Below are positions 62,164-64,000 of a stretch of 64,000 bases of DNA, piece after piece. The notes beneath the pieces were generated by a model, which saw only the letters and a list, made by a program, of their open reading frames with translations, ran no database searches and was not told the DNA's origin. Numbering within the stretch: the stretch's first letter is position 1; each line of letters starts with the position of its first letter. Origin of the DNA: Argopecten irradians (lineage: Eukaryota > Mollusca > Bivalvia > Pectinida > Pectinidae); NCBI RefSeq assembly GCF_041381155.1, contig NC_091138.1, positions 33,597,604 to 33,661,603 of the forward strand, read 5' to 3'. A program made the position numbers and the translations under genes.

Positions 62164-64000
62164 GTTGAATCATTTTATATACCCGGATTAACCAAAACAC
62201 AACATGAGGTGCAACTTTATCATAGAAAATGTAAGGACTTTGTTGGGATATTTACAGATGAAATGTCTGATATATAAAGGCAAACAATCCAGATTGGTCA
62301 GTGCCTTACAACTTTATCATAGAAAATGTAAGGACTTTGTTGGGATATTTACAGATGAAATGTCTGATATATAAAGGCAAACAATCCAGATTGGTCAGTG
62401 CCTTACAGCTCAATCGTTTATTGAAAGGCAAATGCCTTGGCCATAAAAAGTAAATTTATTTGTTAATCGTCATTGCTAATTCTGATGAAATAATAACAAA
62501 TTTATAATGGCAATGCTGAGGGAATATTTAATAGTAATACACGGGAAAATACAAATAAAACAAAAGAAAGGAAAACAACTTAGGAAAATGAATCCAAAAG
62601 CACCATAAATGACTGTAGGGACGTATTCACTGTAGACATTCAGTCCAGATTTTCTAAGCAAGCTCTCCACAGTTTGCCGAATATTGTACGCGATTGGACT
62701 TAAACTGATGGCACGAACTCATCCCAGATTCTCTTAGCAAGTGCCGCACCAAAATTTTGGTTAGAGTTGTCGGCTAACTGAAGAGTTGGTGATGTCTCCG
62801 TATAAGATCTTTGTGTTCCTGCGATGCTATACGTAACTGTAAATGGCATTACAAAATGCATGTTGTATTGTTTAAGGTCGACTTCATCCTTTTTATTGTA
62901 AGACACCTAATATGAAAAAAATAATATCAAATTAAAAATAATCAACAGCTGACAATGTATATAGTTTGGCACAATCAAATCTAAAGAAACGTTAAGTTTG
63001 AACGGGTTAACAAATATTTGTATTAACGATGGTTGCTATATAAACTGACTTAGAGCAATTCGCATAATAATACACAAAATAGACAATATAAGGATTTCTA
63101 GCGGGAAAAAAATCCACCATAAAATAAGTTTTTTGCAACATATTTAATAGCATAAAAAGCGTTTAACTGTATAGTAATGGACAAAGTACAAATCAATTCA
63201 AACCTCCAATTTGCTATCTAGAAAGGGCTGAACATAAACTCCACAACGACAAAGAAAATTGCGTTACTGTAACTTTTGTAAAATATCAGTCGTTTATATT
63301 TATACAACAATAAAATATACTGTACATACATTACACTATTATTGAGTTTTGATGTTTCGCTGATCATAAGACTTTGCCAAATAAAAAGAAAGGTTTATTG
63401 CCATTTCCGTTTTTTCCCTATCTTTTTCTAACAATATTAAAGTAATTGTAAAAAATATATTTGTGAAATGGCGTTGTAATATCAAGTTATGTGATGAAAA
63501 GATATTACTTTGACATATCCCATGACAAAACGGATCATTATGAATTAAGTTTTAAAATGCAAGGTTATCATCCTAGAATTTTTTTAGAGCATTTTAAGAG
63601 AAAACAGTAGACTTATGTTACCTGGGTGACGATAGGTGTTTTTGCTTTGGCCACATTAATGACAGACGTTGTAACGGCGTATTGTGCTATGATTGCGGCT
63701 GCCTTGTCACCACAGACTGGATACAATGAAACAAAATAAGTTTATATCATTAAAATTCATAAGTGTGTACTTATTTGCGCTCAGTTTCACTTTCTCCACC
63801 AACGTGTATTTTGTATATCTTTCCGGTCTTGTTAATACAAGTTTTTTGAAAATTTCGATATAACTTATTACCGTACAGCCGATTTTTTAGCGGGTTGAGA
63901 TGTTCGCGATTTGAACTTAAGACGTGGAAATCAAATTTAATCTGTTTAAACTTTTTCGCGAATCTGGCTATCCGGGTATGTAGGATTCAACATTTTCCCG
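62164..64000. repeat. Segmental duplication, right copy (continues past the window)
   Basis: Counterpart of 51,061-52,733. It has an extra internal tandem duplication of ~98 bp (62,212-62,406, aggactttgttgggatattt twice) absent from the left copy. It is still colinear at the window edge. Confidence 0.92.
62700..63716 (-). CDS. Clusterin-like protein 3, last two exons (5' part outside window)
   Basis: Exons 63716-63622 and 62906-62700 (TAA) have the same boundaries, lengths (95 and 207 nt) and phases as the last two exons of gene 2. The protein differs at ten positions, including DEVDLKQ for DEIYLKQ, FVMPF for FVRPF, SIAG for SIEG and ETSPTL for ETSVTL. Frames and splice sites are intact, so this is probably a live recent duplicate. 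The signal peptide and cysteine region must lie to the right of the window. Confidence 0.8.

Overview
The window looks like nuclear DNA of a lophotrochozoan animal, most likely a bivalve mollusc. It is AT-rich, genes are split into short exons by long introns, and the introns are packed with mollusc-type repeats: pearl/Helentron-like elements with a ~155-bp core repeat, tRNA-derived SINEs, fold-back MITEs and long minisatellites. There are no operons, tRNA genes, rRNA genes or CRISPR arrays. The species cannot be named from the sequence alone.

Layout. (1) 1-13,342, plus strand: the last ~15 exons of a non-muscle myosin II heavy chain (C-terminal coiled-coil rod and non-helical tailpiece). The head lies upstream of the window. 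One rod exon is present as two damaged copies. (2) 17,375-30,360, plus strand: a complete 8-exon gene for peroxisomal 2,4-dienoyl-CoA reductase (DECR2). It has two alternative last exons of equal length, and a ~3.3-kb minisatellite grown from its exon-6 splice donor. Relics of exons 2 and 3 from a second, dead copy lie at 33.4-34.1 kb. (3) 31.4-40.8 kb: a gene-free region with a Penelope-like retroelement remnant split by a MITE, a Mutator-like element with 181-bp inverted repeats and 9-bp target duplication, and a 55-bp minisatellite. (4) 41,051-46,912, minus strand: a secreted protein of 385 aa. (5) 51,439-57,000, minus strand: a paralogous secreted protein of 306 aa. (6) 62,700-64,000, minus strand: the last two exons of a third paralogue, on a segmental duplication that runs off the right edge.

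The three minus-strand genes form a tandem family. Each of the two complete proteins has a signal peptide, an N-terminal C-x10-C-x2-C motif, a variable amphipathic middle encoded by one exon, a furin-type RRRR site, a C-x2-C-x17-C motif and a conserved C-terminal domain. The spacing and mirror order of the cysteines match the inner three disulfides of vertebrate clusterin, so I propose clusterin-like extracellular proteins. This is an inference that needs a profile or structure search. The last coding exons of the two youngest copies differ more than the flanking introns, and mostly by amino-acid changes.

The most unusual structural signal is that two unrelated genes here (DECR2 and the first clusterin-like gene) each carry a minisatellite whose unit is the 3' end of a coding exon plus its 5' splice donor. 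One has about 56 copies and the other about 21, so each intron contains dozens of decoy donors.
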